NCBI GenBank assembly: GCA_021732445.1
Contig: JAKFUZ010000002.1
Span: 62,001-126,000, forward strand
Length of the DNA stretch: 64,000 nucleotides
Source of the DNA: Sphingomonas sp.
Lineage (GTDB): Bacteria; Pseudomonadota; Alphaproteobacteria; Sphingomonadales; Sphingomonadaceae
Reading direction: 5' to 3'
Made by a program: the position numbers and the translations under genes. Of this stretch, positions 52,455-59,756 are shown one piece after another. Position 1 is the first letter of the stretch. Every line of letters starts with the position of its first letter. The notes below the pieces were generated by a model. That model had not been told where the DNA came from, searched no databases, and was given only the letters and a program-made list of their open reading frames with translations.

Positions 52455-53747
52455 ATGGCGAAGATTACGAAGACCTTTGTGGACAAGGTCGCACCGCCCG
52501 CGTCGGGCTACGCGGTTCACTGGGACGACAGCGTGAAGGGCTACGGTCTCCGCGTCTCCGAGCAGGGCAAGCGGGTGTTCATCGTGATGGGACGGGTCGC
52601 CGGTAAGTCGATCCAGTTCACCCTTGGCCCATACGGCACGCTCACCGAGGATGCCGCACGCAAGCGGGCGCAGAAGGTGTTGCAGGACATGCGCGAAGGG
52701 ATCGACCCGCGCGCCGTGGTCAAAGCCGACGCGGCCATGAAGGTGTCGCTGCAAGACGTTCTGGAATCGTATGTCGGTCGCCCCGGCAAGCTGAAGGACA
52801 GCACGGCGCGCGAGTACCGCCGCCACGTTGAGGTTACGTTCGCCAAGTGGGCAGCACTCCCCATCGCCAGCATCACTCGCGACATGGTGAAGGAGCGCCA
52901 TGCGGCGCTGACCAAGGGCGGTCTAGACGGGAAGAAGGCAGCACCCGCCAGCGCCAACGCGGCGTTCGTCACCCTCCGCATCCTGATCCGCTTTGCGATG
53001 GACGAGTACCGGCAGGCGGACGGGAAGGCGCTTATCAGCGACAACCCGGTCGATGCGCTCAAGCACCATTGGGCCAAGCTGGGGACGCGCACCGAGCGTT
53101 ATATCGACAAGCGCAAGGTCGGTGAGGTCTGGAACAAGCTGCACGAAATGCGCGGCGAGGTGCAGGGTTATGAAGCACTTGCGTCGGTGGACCTCACCAT
53201 CTTCGCGCTGCTGACGGGCGCGCGTCGTGATGAAATGGCGACGCTGACGTGGGATCGCGTGCATATTGATGACCACAACCTGTCCGACAGCCTTTGGCAC
53301 CTGGACGACCGCAAGCGCGGCGACCCGATATGGCTTCCGCTCTCCTCGCAAGCTGTGGCGCTGCTCAAGTCGCGCCCGCGCCTCAAGCTGGAGGACGGCA
53401 CCGACAGCCCGTTCGTATTTCCCTCATGGGGCAAGACCGGCCGCATCATGGACGCCCGCGCTCCGATGGTGGCGATTGGCGAGATCGCCGGGAAGCATCT
53501 GTCGCTCCACGACCTCCGCCGCACGTTTACGAACATCGCCATGCGGGAATGCCTGATCGAGAAGTTCCGCACCGACCTACTGACCGGCCACAAGCCAGCG
53601 TCCGATGACGTTACCTCGCGGTCGTATCTCGACTTGGCACGCCTCGACTGGCTCCAGCCCGAGGTCCAGAAGATTGGTGATTGGATCGAGCAGCAGGCCG
53701 CTATCGCGGCCTGCAAGAACGTGGTGCCGCTGCGCGCCGCAGGGTGA
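52455..53747 (+). CDS. int: Tyrosine integrase (P4-like, DUF4102 N-terminus)
   Basis: A 430-residue site-specific recombinase. The N-terminal DUF4102 arm-binding domain (residues ~1-90, DDSVKGYGLRVSEQGKRVF, FTLGPYGTLTEDAARKRAQK) is followed by the SAM-like core-binding domain (~95-190) and a catalytic domain. Catalytic residues: Arg in LLTGARRDEM (~257), His352 and Arg355 in LHDLRRTF, His379 in LLTGHKP, and nucleophile Tyr391 in SRSYLDLA. AAGGAG lies upstream of the ATG. It lies beside the left attachment site, opposite the tRNA end. Confidence 0.96.
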   Translation: MAKITKTFVDKVAPPASGYAVHWDDSVKGYGLRVSEQGKRVFIVMGRVAGKSIQFTLGPYGTLTEDAARKRAQKVLQDMREGIDPRAVVKADAAMKVSLQDVLESYVGRPGKLKDSTAREYRRHVEVTFAKWAALPIASITRDMVKERHAALTKGGLDGKKAAPASANAAFVTLRILIRFAMDEYRQADGKALISDNPVDALKHHWAKLGTRTERYIDKRKVGEVWNKLHEMRGEVQGYEALASVDLTIFALLTGARRDEMATLTWDRVHIDDHNLSDSLWHLDDRKRGDPIWLPLSSQAVALLKSRPRLKLEDGTDSPFVFPSWGKTGRIMDARAPMVAIGEIAGKHLSLHDLRRTFTNIAMRECLIEKFRTDLLTGHKPASDDVTSRSYLDLARLDWLQPEVQKIGDWIEQQAAIAACKNVVPLRAAG

Positions 53748-54091
53748 TGCACGCGCTGGGCCGTGCAGCCGCCGCTACAGCGGTGAGGCCGGGGTGGCCA
53801 AGGGGTTAGGGGCGGCGGGGTGGCGATCGCGGCTGTAGCCGGCCTGTAGCCGAGAGGCCGTCGCCGGTCCTTCAAAACGCGCATTTCGAAGGAAATCGCT
53901 CCGAGGCCGGCGATAGGTCAATCGCCCCCTGATCGGTTTCTGAAGAAAAAGATTTAGCATCGCCTTCCCGAGCGAATCGATTTATGCGGGTCGGGAAGCC
54001 ACCCGTAAGAGGGACCGAGCTTCGCCGCATCAGCGGCGTTGCGAATAGCTCACCTGAGCGGCGATCACTTACCACAACCGGAGTGATCGCC
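53748..54091. other. Noncoding region after integrase with CTGTAGCC motifs
   Basis: No convincing gene is seen in these 344 bases. They hold GCTACAG at 53774, GGCTGTAGCC at 53831-53840 and CCTGTAGCC at 53843-53851, which match motifs in the 56.4-56.7 kb region, and a short A-rich stretch (GAAGAAAAAGATT). A 10-bp inverted repeat at its right edge is listed separately. Confidence 0.6.
54060..54091 (+). promoter_or_regulatory. Perfect 10-bp inverted repeat overlapping a ribosome binding site
   Basis: GGCGATCACT (54060-54069) and AGTGATCGCC (54082-54091) are exact inverse copies with a 12-base spacer, flush against the ATG at 54092. The likely ribosome binding site GGAG (54080-54083) runs into the right arm. 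It could be a repressor operator, or an RNA hairpin that hides the start site. Confidence 0.75.
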
Positions 54092-54307
54092 ATGCTGAAT
54101 ATCAGGCTCGCAAATACCCCTCTGTTTTGCACTCATGACATCGATGCAATCTTCGAATGTGCAGCGGAGCAAATATCGTCTGTGATAGCAGAAAGTGGAG
54201 AAGAACTTTTCTCTGCCAATCAGATTGGGAATGTTGTCCTTGAGAACATCGAATCTCGATTGCAGAATGCGTTAGATGATCTGCGCGACATGCGGGTTCT
54301 TGCATAA
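54092..54307 (+). CDS. Small protein of unknown function
   Basis: A 71-residue acidic, mostly helical protein (MLNIRLANTPLFCTHDIDAI at the start; ENIESRLQNALDDLRDMRVL at the end). Base composition is lower in GC than the host genes. No family recognised. Its start is overlapped by an inverted repeat, suggesting regulated expression. The same frame is open to 53984, but that extension looks unlike protein. Confidence 0.55.
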   Translation: MLNIRLANTPLFCTHDIDAIFECAAEQISSVIAESGEELFSANQIGNVVLENIESRLQNALDDLRDMRVLA

Positions 54308-54435
54308 TTTTATCAAACACTTGCACTTTGTTTGTGCTATAAATTGCTTGTTGGCCCGTTCCTATCTTTGATAGGGCGGGTCAACCCCGTCGCTTAGCTG
54401 GGATTCGCTCGCACCATATCTGCGGGAGTTCCTGC
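54308..54435 (+). promoter_or_regulatory. AT-rich leader of the AlpA-like gene with extended -10 and hairpin
   Basis: TGCTATAAA (54335-54343 region) is an extended -10 (TGn-TATAAA). It is preceded by the inverted pair CAAAC/GTTTG around TTGCAC, and followed by the hairpin CCTATC-TTT-GATAGG (54361-54375). AAGTGTTTG at 60351-60359 repeats part of the upstream arm in inverse. This is probably the promoter of the regulator gene at 54436. Confidence 0.5.
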
Positions 54436-54687
54436 ATGTCGGAAATGTCCTTTGACCAGCTCTGCGAGCTGTTCGCCTACGAACCGAAGCGCCGCCCCCT
54501 CGACACGAAGGAAGCCGCCGCGCTGCTCGGCGTCCATTTTAATACATTAGAGCAGTACCGTTTCCGTGGCGAAGGGCCGCGCTTCTTCGCGCCGTCGGGC
54601 GCGCGCATCGTCCGGTACGCCGAACGTGATGTTCTCGCGTGGCTCGCGTCTGGTGCCCGTCAGAGCACGAGCGAGCAGGCCGCCTGA
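54436..54687 (+). CDS. AlpA/MerR-like helix-turn-helix regulator or excisionase
   Basis: The 83-residue protein has a small winged helix: RPLDTKEAAALLGVHFNTLE, then YRFRGEGPRFFAPSGARIVR and YAERDVLAWLASG. This is the layout of AlpA and Xis proteins that bind att sites or satellite promoters. GGGAG lies seven bases before the ATG. In P4-like satellites the AlpA-type gene controls integrase expression or excision. Confidence 0.85.
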   Translation: MSEMSFDQLCELFAYEPKRRPLDTKEAAALLGVHFNTLEQYRFRGEGPRFFAPSGARIVRYAERDVLAWLASGARQSTSEQAA

Positions 54688-54740
54688 TCCCCCTCATGAT
54701 TAGGCGGCAGGGAGCCACCCCCGCCGCCCGGAGTATCAAC

Positions 54741-54896
54741 GTGAACAGCACCAATTTACAGGGCCTTGCGGAAGGTCCGCAATCCCCGAATGTTTTCCCG
54801 CTAAATTCACCGCCGCGTGCAAAAAAGCCGGATGCGACCGGCACTGCCATGGAATTGACTGGTAGCCCGACCCTAGGGGATGCTCGTCATGGATGA
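54741..54896 (+). CDS. Possible 51-residue protein, overlaps replication gene start
   Basis: A GTG at 54741 with GGAG seven bases upstream opens a 51-residue frame (NSTNLQGLAEGPQSPNVFPL at the start; MELTGSPTLGDARHG at the end). It overlaps the start of the DUF3987-like gene by eight bases. It is Pro/Ser rich and matches no family; it may be a leader peptide coupling translation to the next gene. Confidence 0.35.
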   Translation: MNSTNLQGLAEGPQSPNVFPLNSPPRAKKPDATGTAMELTGSPTLGDARHG

Positions 54897-56403
54897 GCAG
54901 ACCTTTGATGCGTCTGGTCTGGTAGCACTGGCAACGCAGGTGCAGCAGAAGGCGCAGGCTGAGAAGCAGGCGGAATACCAGGGGGAGTTTGACGCTGCCA
55001 AGGCGCAGGCACAGGCGGAACCGGGTGGCGGGGCGTATGCCGCTGACGCTCCCGTGCCGCCGCCCGTGCAAGGTGCGCTGCCCATGCCACCGGGCTTCGT
55101 CGGTGCGCTGGCGCAGTTCATCTATCAGCAGGCACCGCTGCCCGTTGCCGAAGTCGCCATAGTCGGTGCGCTGGGTCTCATGGCGGGCATCGCGGGGCGC
55201 GTCTGGCATATCCCGGATTCCGGGTTGAACCTCTACGTCGTGCTGGTCGCCCGGTCCGCCATCGGGAAGGAAGCCATGCACAGCGGGATCGCGAAGCTGA
55301 TCCATGCTGCGAGGCGCGAGTATCCCGAAATCAGCTTCCATGCGGACTTTAGCGACTTCGTATCAGGTCCAGCCCTTCTCAAGGCCTGCGCGCAGAACCC
55401 GTGCTTCGTGAATGTCGCCGGAGAGATCGGGCACAAGTTCCTCGCCATGTCAGTCGGGCAAGACGCCAGTATGCGGTCGCTTCGGAAGGTGCTGACCACG
55501 CTGTATTCAAAATCCGGTCCCGGCAGCATTGCGGGCGGCATCACGTACAGCGCCCAAGAGAATAATGTCGATGCGACGCAGGCGGTCGCGTTTAGCCTAA
55601 TCGGGGAGACGACCCCCGGTACATTCTACGAATCCATCACCGACGAAATGATGCGCGACGGGTTCATGTCCCGGTTCTGCGTCATTGAATATAAGGGCGA
55701 CCGACCGGACAGGAACAGAGTGCCGATGCAGGCTCCGCCGAAGCCCTTGGTTGACCACATGCTGCGGATCGTTCGCCATGCGGGCTTGGCGGCAGCAACG
55801 GACAAGTTTCAAGAGGTAGCGTTCAGCGAACCGGCGCGCGCGCTGCTCGACGGGTTCTATGGCGAGTGCCACCGGGCGATCATCGCGGCGGGCGATGACG
55901 AACGGCAGCGGGCGGTGTGGAACCGGGCGCACCTCAACGCGCTTCGGGTCGCCGCGCTACTGGCGGTTGGCGACCATTACCTCAACCCGGTCGTCACCGA
56001 AGAGCAGGCAGCGTGGGCTATCAAACTTCTGCACCACGGCATTGCTTCGTTCCTGAACCGTCTCAACGCGGGCGAAGTGGGCGAGGGCAGCGACGGCGGG
56101 CGCGAGCAGAAGGTCATCGACCTTTGCAGGGAGTTCGTCACTCTGCCCGCTGACAAGTTGCCGCAGTGGCTGAAGAATGGGCGGGCAATGCAGGAGGCGG
56201 GCATCGTGCCGCGCCGCTACCTCCAGCAGCGCACGCAGCGCCTCGCCGCATTCGAGAAGTTCAAGCTGGGGCATACGGCGGCGCTGAACATGGCGATCAA
56301 GACCGCAGTGACGAACGGTAAGCTGATGGACGTGAAGATCGACAAGGCGGTGGAGATGTATAGTTTCCACGGGCAGGCGTATCGGGCGCTCGATCTGAAG
56401 TGA
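54889..56403 (+). CDS. DUF3987-like replication protein / ATPase
   Basis: The 504-residue protein has an Ala/Gln/Pro-rich N-terminus (~1-65), then an ATPase-like core: PVAEVAIVGALGLMAGIAGR, LYVVLVARSAIGKEAMHSG near residue 125 (a degenerate Walker A with GKE instead of GKS/T), ITYSAQENNVDATQ and FSLIGETTPGTFYESI. The C-terminus is helical. DUF3987 proteins are common in satellites and plasmids beside integrases and are thought to be replication helicases. The ATG at 54889 fits an AGGGGA site eight bases away; an ATG at 54880 does not. Confidence 0.78.
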   Translation: MDEQTFDASGLVALATQVQQKAQAEKQAEYQGEFDAAKAQAQAEPGGGAYAADAPVPPPVQGALPMPPGFVGALAQFIYQQAPLPVAEVAIVGALGLMAGIAGRVWHIPDSGLNLYVVLVARSAIGKEAMHSGIAKLIHAARREYPEISFHADFSDFVSGPALLKACAQNPCFVNVAGEIGHKFLAMSVGQDASMRSLRKVLTTLYSKSGPGSIAGGITYSAQENNVDATQAVAFSLIGETTPGTFYESITDEMMRDGFMSRFCVIEYKGDRPDRNRVPMQAPPKPLVDHMLRIVRHAGLAAATDKFQEVAFSEPARALLDGFYGECHRAIIAAGDDERQRAVWNRAHLNALRVAALLAVGDHYLNPVVTEEQAAWAIKLLHHGIASFLNRLNAGEVGEGSDGGREQKVIDLCREFVTLPADKLPQWLKNGRAMQEAGIVPRRYLQQRTQRLAAFEKFKLGHTAALNMAIKTAVTNGKLMDVKIDKAVEMYSFHGQAYRALDLK

Positions 56404-56682
56404 ATAACCACATGGGCGGGGGCTACAGCCACCGGCTGCGTTAGCGCGCGTAGCCCTGCCACCGGCAAGACCTCCCGCTAACCGCAGCCCACAATAGCCC
56501 TCCCGAGGCTACAGAGAAAAAGCGAGTAAAAACAAGGGAATACTATATAAAATAGTAGTATGTTAGTGTGTTAGCCTAGGCTGGTATCTCTTGGGTCATT
56601 TCAGCCATTATAGGGGTGAGAGCGCGAGCCACCCGAGGCTAACAGCTAACGGGCTACAGTCGGTCAGGTCCCGGTGCTGTGG
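56404..56682. other. Candidate replication origin: AT-rich core with iteron-like repeats
   Basis: This 279-base gap lies between the 3' ends of two convergent genes, so it is not a promoter region. It holds GGCTACAG at 56421, 56507 and 56652; GCTAAC or its complement GTTAGC at 56440, 56477, 56570, 56638 and 56645; and the 10-mer CCCGAGGCTA at 56502-56511 and 56632-56641. In the centre (56511-56575) is an AT-rich stretch containing the inverted repeat TACTAT-N5-ATAGTA (56541-56557). Iterons around an AT-rich core beside a replication gene are the form of a small-replicon origin; function is inferred. Confidence 0.6.
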
Positions 56683-57225
56683 TCAGCCGTTGATAACTAT
56701 CTGAATGGCTTCCTCGGGAACGCCGAACTTCATCGACAGTCCGTGCTTCGCCTGCGCTATCGTCAGACCATCGCTCGGAGAGACTGCCGCATCCTCGGCG
56801 TGAGGCATAACCCCGATCACGCCATCGATGTCAGGCATGGGAAGCCAGTCCAGCTTCTCCACGTCAATGCCGCGTTCCGCGAGCGCGTCCGTATCGGTGT
56901 AGCGGGTCGGGTTGCGATCATGGGTCCAAAAGTCCGCTACCGATACCAGCGCGTACTCGCTCATCTGGACGAGGTAACGCTTCCGGTTGTTCTTCTCCTT
57001 CACGACCTTCAGCCCGGATACCTTGCCGACGAGAAAGGCCGAGCCGTGCGCTTCCGAGCGCGGGCCGCATTCCTCGTCAAACTCGCGGTCGGTGTTGCGG
57101 GTGCAAACGACATAGCGGACGTCCCGCATACTGGCAGGGCTGAGGACCCAAGAGGCGGTGCCTCCCTGTTCGTGGATCATGGCGACGGTCTTGGCGGTGA
57201 AAACGATGAGGGCGTTATTAGACAT
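56683..57225 (-). CDS. Unknown protein, only minus-strand gene of the element
   Basis: The 180-residue protein has no recognised domain. It starts SNNALIVFTAKTVAMIHEQG, holds WVLSPASMRDVRYVVCTRN and ends GLTIAQAKHGLSMKFGVPEE plus AIQIVING, the last part being a compact helix-strand unit I associate with phage or plasmid accessory proteins. Strong ribosome binding site AAGGAG before the ATG. Its orientation and the dyad upstream would suit a regulator opposed to the rightward operon, but no DNA-binding motif is obvious. Confidence 0.7.
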   Translation of the reverse strand: MSNNALIVFTAKTVAMIHEQGGTASWVLSPASMRDVRYVVCTRNTDREFDEECGPRSEAHGSAFLVGKVSGLKVVKEKNNRKRYLVQMSEYALVSVADFWTHDRNPTRYTDTDALAERGIDVEKLDWLPMPDIDGVIGVMPHAEDAAVSPSDGLTIAQAKHGLSMKFGVPEEAIQIVING

Positions 57226-57255
57226 GGCGATTCTCCTTCTGGAGCGATCTATCTA

Positions 57256-57290
57256 ATAGATTCGATATAGAGTCAACATAGATTCTATAT
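57256..57290 (-). promoter_or_regulatory. Operator-like dyad and direct repeats upstream of minus-strand gene
   Basis: ATATAGA (57265-57271) and TCTATAT (57284-57290) are exact inverse copies 12 bases apart. ATAGATTC occurs at 57256-57263 and 57278-57285, 22 bases apart, or about two helical turns. This lies 31-65 bases upstream of the minus-strand gene, where a promoter and repressor site are expected. Confidence 0.55.
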
Positions 57291-57380
57291 GCGTTGCTGT
57301 ACCGCAACGCGCTGCACCGCGCTGCGGCGGCATGGCCCGCAGCGCCGGGGCTGGGGGCACGAAAGCTGCACCGTCGCCAG

Positions 57381-57410
57381 CAGGGGTGCGCGCTACCCCG
57401 GCCACCCCTG
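57381..57410. other. GC-rich hairpin in divergent control region
   Basis: CAGGGGTG (57381-57388) pairs perfectly with CACCCCTG (57403-57410) around a 14-base loop. CGCTA and TAGCG form an alternative pairing inside the same segment. No T-run follows, so it is not a typical terminator. It may be a structured RNA or a protein site; it also overlaps a GCTACAG-type word. Confidence 0.45.
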
Positions 57411-57607
57411 TAGCGTGGCTTACAGCGGCCCGCGCCCGTGTGGTCATCACCCGAAAATCGCCGACCCACAAATATGCTATATGCCCGTCTAGCGCGCCTG
57501 AACCGACCTAAGCGATTGTAATAACAAAATAATTGCTTGCGGACCTTCAACCGGCCTCCCTAGCTTGTAGCCAATGTCTAGCCACATCCAGCTTAGGAGT
57601 TCGATAA

Positions 57608-58360
57608 ATGTCCGATCAAGTAGACGTCCGTATTTCGCCTACGCTGCACCCCGGCATCGCGGGCGAGATTGCCGATTACGACGACGATACCCGCCCTCTG
57701 CTTGGTGCAACCGAGACAGCGGTCAGCGAGGCCTTCGAGGCGCTGAAAGGCATCCACAACGCAAAGGCAGCGGCAGCGACCAATCCGACCCTCAACGAAT
57801 GGGCGCAGCTCATCGAGGTCGATAACTACGCCACCAAGCGCATGGACAAGGTTTATGCAGCGTGGTCACGCACGACCGATGTGCTGAACAACAATATCGC
57901 GAAAATCGAGAAGGAGCTTTACGCCCCGGTCGAGCAGCGCGCCACCGCCTCCATGGCGTCCGAAATTCGCGCCCACTTCGCGGGTCTCAAAGACGGCGAG
58001 AAGATGAACGCGCTGCGCAAGGCCATCGAGGCAGGCGATGAGACGACCGCCACCGCCGTGCTGGGCGCGCCCAGCTACCTGTCGGGTCTGTCGGAGGAAC
58101 TGCACGCTGAATATCTGCGCGACTGGCACAACGCCCAGCGCCCGGTCGAGGCGAAGAAGGTGCGCGCCATGCGGGCTGCCGCCGACATGCTCAACGAGCG
58201 ATACAAGCTGCTCACGAAGGCGCACCGCGAGGCGGTCGGCGTCATCGAGCAGACCGAGGAAGGCCGTCGCGGCGAGAAGATCGTCGTTCGGATTTGGACG
58301 CCCGATCAGGTTCGGGCGAGGGTAAAAGCTGCAAACGAGTCTTTTGCTGTGCCGGTGTGA
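57608..58360 (+). CDS. Unknown helical protein
   Basis: The 250-residue protein is strongly helical: GATETAVSEAFEALKGIHNA, DKVYAAWSRTTDVLNNNIAK, HFAGLKDGEKMNALRKAIEA and RAMRAAADMLNERYKLLTKA suggest long coiled coils. It ends with a strand-like KIVVRIWTPDQVRARV. TTAGGAG precedes the ATG at 57608. The pattern resembles phage virion-assembly or DNA-packaging accessory proteins, but I recognise no family. It is the first gene of the rightward cluster. Confidence 0.75.
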   Translation: MSDQVDVRISPTLHPGIAGEIADYDDDTRPLLGATETAVSEAFEALKGIHNAKAAAATNPTLNEWAQLIEVDNYATKRMDKVYAAWSRTTDVLNNNIAKIEKELYAPVEQRATASMASEIRAHFAGLKDGEKMNALRKAIEAGDETTATAVLGAPSYLSGLSEELHAEYLRDWHNAQRPVEAKKVRAMRAAADMLNERYKLLTKAHREAVGVIEQTEEGRRGEKIVVRIWTPDQVRARVKAANESFAVPV

Positions 58361-58394
58361 TCGGCCCTTGTTCTAATCAAATCGAGGTAGTTCG

Positions 58395-58886
58395 ATGACC
58401 GCTGTAGTTCAGCCCCCTTGGGGCGACGGTTGGAAGCCTGCGCCCCCGGTGGAGAAGCCGGTGCGCGGTGCGGGCAATCCCGACTGGCAACCGGGCGTGA
58501 GCGGCAACCCGCGCGGGCGTCCGCCGGGGCGACCGGACCGCCGCCTGCTCGCTACCGAGCAGATGCTGGACGAGATGCGCAATATCGTCGCCGTGCTGGT
58601 TGGCAAGGCGCTGGAGGGCGACACCAATGCCGCGTCGCTGGTGCTGTCCCGCGTCATGCCCAGCATCAAGGCGCAAGCCGAGAAAGTCAGCTTCGAGTTC
58701 GACGTGAACGCTTCCGTCAGCGAGCAGGTGGCTCAGGTGCTTAGCGCGGTGAGCGAGGGGAAGCTGGCGCCCGACGTGGGGCGGCTCGTCTGTGACAGCA
58801 TCGGCGTCCTCGCGAATGCGCGCGGCATCGAGGAACTCGGAGCCAAAATGGCGCAGTTCGAGGCCGAACGCGATGCCCGAAAGTAA
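58395..58886 (+). CDS. DUF5681 domain protein (possible small-terminase-like)
   Basis: The 163-residue protein has the DUF5681 signature WQPGVSGNPRGRPPGRPDRR near residue 31, then a helical part (EQMLDEMRNIVAVLVGKALE; ASLVLSRVMPSIKAQAEKVS) and a charged tail. DUF5681 genes in alphaproteobacterial phages often sit immediately upstream of large terminase genes, and the family may bind DNA. A satellite that redirects packaging would need such a protein; here there is no large terminase next to it. The function is inference. Confidence 0.8.
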   Translation: MTAVVQPPWGDGWKPAPPVEKPVRGAGNPDWQPGVSGNPRGRPPGRPDRRLLATEQMLDEMRNIVAVLVGKALEGDTNAASLVLSRVMPSIKAQAEKVSFEFDVNASVSEQVAQVLSAVSEGKLAPDVGRLVCDSIGVLANARGIEELGAKMAQFEAERDARK

Positions 58887-58980
58887 AACGGAATTATTTG
58901 CTGCGCCGGTCAAAGAGTCGGGAGTGCGACGGGCATTGGCGCAGATTGACGCATACCCCCACGATGGAGACACGACATGA
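58873..58980 (+). CDS. Possible 35-residue coupled microprotein
   Basis: An ATG at 58873, inside the end of the DUF5681 gene, opens 35 codons (MPESKTELFAAPVKESGVRR at the start, then ALAQIDAYPHDGDTT). It stops as ATGA at the start of the next gene. The double overlap fits a translationally coupled operon gene. It is too short for family recognition and may be a reinitiation spacer. Confidence 0.4.
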   Translation: MPESKTELFAAPVKESGVRRALAQIDAYPHDGDTT

Positions 58981-59357
58981 CCGACTATCGAAGCTGGCGA
59001 GCGCCGTTCCGCGCCATGTGTCCGGAACCGGGGCCGCTCGACCTGTTCCTTGTCATCCTTATCAATGGCAAGCGCGTCGCCATCCAGCAGGCGGACGAAT
59101 ACGAGCGTTGGCGGGTCGCGGCGGAACGGTTGGCAGCGCAGGAGGGCGTGAACGTCAAGGTGCTTCCCATGAGCGGCAGCGAGTTGATGAACTTCCTCGG
59201 TATCGAGACTGAACCGGACCAGCCCATTGCAGACCTTGATCCGGCTTTCCGCGCGCAGGCGGTGACGAACTTCATGGACGTGCTGCGTGGCGGCAGTAGC
59301 GAGCGGGACCGCGCGGATGCGCTGGACATGCTCGGTCATTTGGGGGTGCTTCAATGA
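58977..59357 (+). CDS. Unknown small protein
   Basis: The 126-residue protein begins MTDYRSWRAPFRAMCPEPGP, then LFLVILINGKRVAIQQADEY and ends SSERDRADALDMLGHLGVLQ. A beta-rich N-terminal half is followed by helices. No family is known to me. It overlaps the next gene by ATGA. Confidence 0.7.
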   Translation: MTDYRSWRAPFRAMCPEPGPLDLFLVILINGKRVAIQQADEYERWRVAAERLAAQEGVNVKVLPMSGSELMNFLGIETEPDQPIADLDPAFRAQAVTNFMDVLRGGSSERDRADALDMLGHLGVLQ

Positions 59358-59542
59358 AAGCTGATCTTACCCTGCTTGAGCGCCAACGCCTTGAGGCGGA
59401 GGACGGTCGGGCGGTACGCGCTGCCCTCGTCCGTCGCCATGCCGAGGTTCTGGGCGGCGACCAAGCTATCGAGGGGGTGCATGTCGCCCTCGATGTTCGC
59501 GGTCCCGCATTTCAGGAACTGGCTGGGCGCTTGCGGGACTGA
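59354..59542 (+). CDS. Unknown 62-residue protein
   Basis: A short helical, charged protein (TLLERQRLEAEDGRAVRAAL; HAEVLGGDQAIEGVHVALDV). It overlaps the preceding gene by four bases and the next ATG follows five bases after its stop, so it sits in the coupled operon. Function unknown. Confidence 0.6.
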   Translation: MKADLTLLERQRLEAEDGRAVRAALVRRHAEVLGGDQAIEGVHVALDVRGPAFQELAGRLRD

Positions 59543-59546
59543 CCAC

Positions 59547-59756
59547 ATGCGGTTGAACCTCCGAGCAATGGAACGCCGCATGGCGAAGCTGGAGCAGGCG
59601 GAGAAACCGAGACCGTCGCCCATCGCTGCCATGTACGGCTCGTTCGATACGTTCGTTGACGTGTCCTACGCGAAGATCATCGCGGGCCAGCTAGGCGAAG
59701 AGTTCTACGACGTGATCGACGCGCTGCGAGGCTGGGAGGGGCTGTATGCTCGCTGA
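59547..59756 (+). CDS. Unknown 69-residue protein
   Basis: Starts MRLNLRAMERRMAKLEQAEK (basic helix), then PSPIAAMYGSFDTFVDVSYA and ends YDVIDALRGWEGLYAR. I chose the ATG at 59547; the frame is open to 59376. It overlaps the next gene by 11 bases. Function unknown. Confidence 0.6.
   Translation: MRLNLRAMERRMAKLEQAEKPRPSPIAAMYGSFDTFVDVSYAKIIAGQLGEEFYDVIDALRGWEGLYAR

Larger units (their letters stand above)
57226..57607. other. Divergent control region of the element
   Basis: No gene is seen in these 382 bases, which lie between divergent starts. The left part (57241-57295) is AT rich with the dyad described separately. The middle is very GC rich and holds a hairpin at 57381-57410. The right part (57505-57607) contains an AT-rich TGTAATAACAAAATAATTGC, CTTGTAGCC and TCTAGCC words, and the TTAGGAG ribosome binding site of the next gene. 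Both promoters must lie here. Confidence 0.6.

Noticed and set aside
54102-54326. 74-residue minus-strand frame in the element
   Set aside because: No ribosome binding site, His/Cys-rich product, overlaps a better plus-strand candidate.
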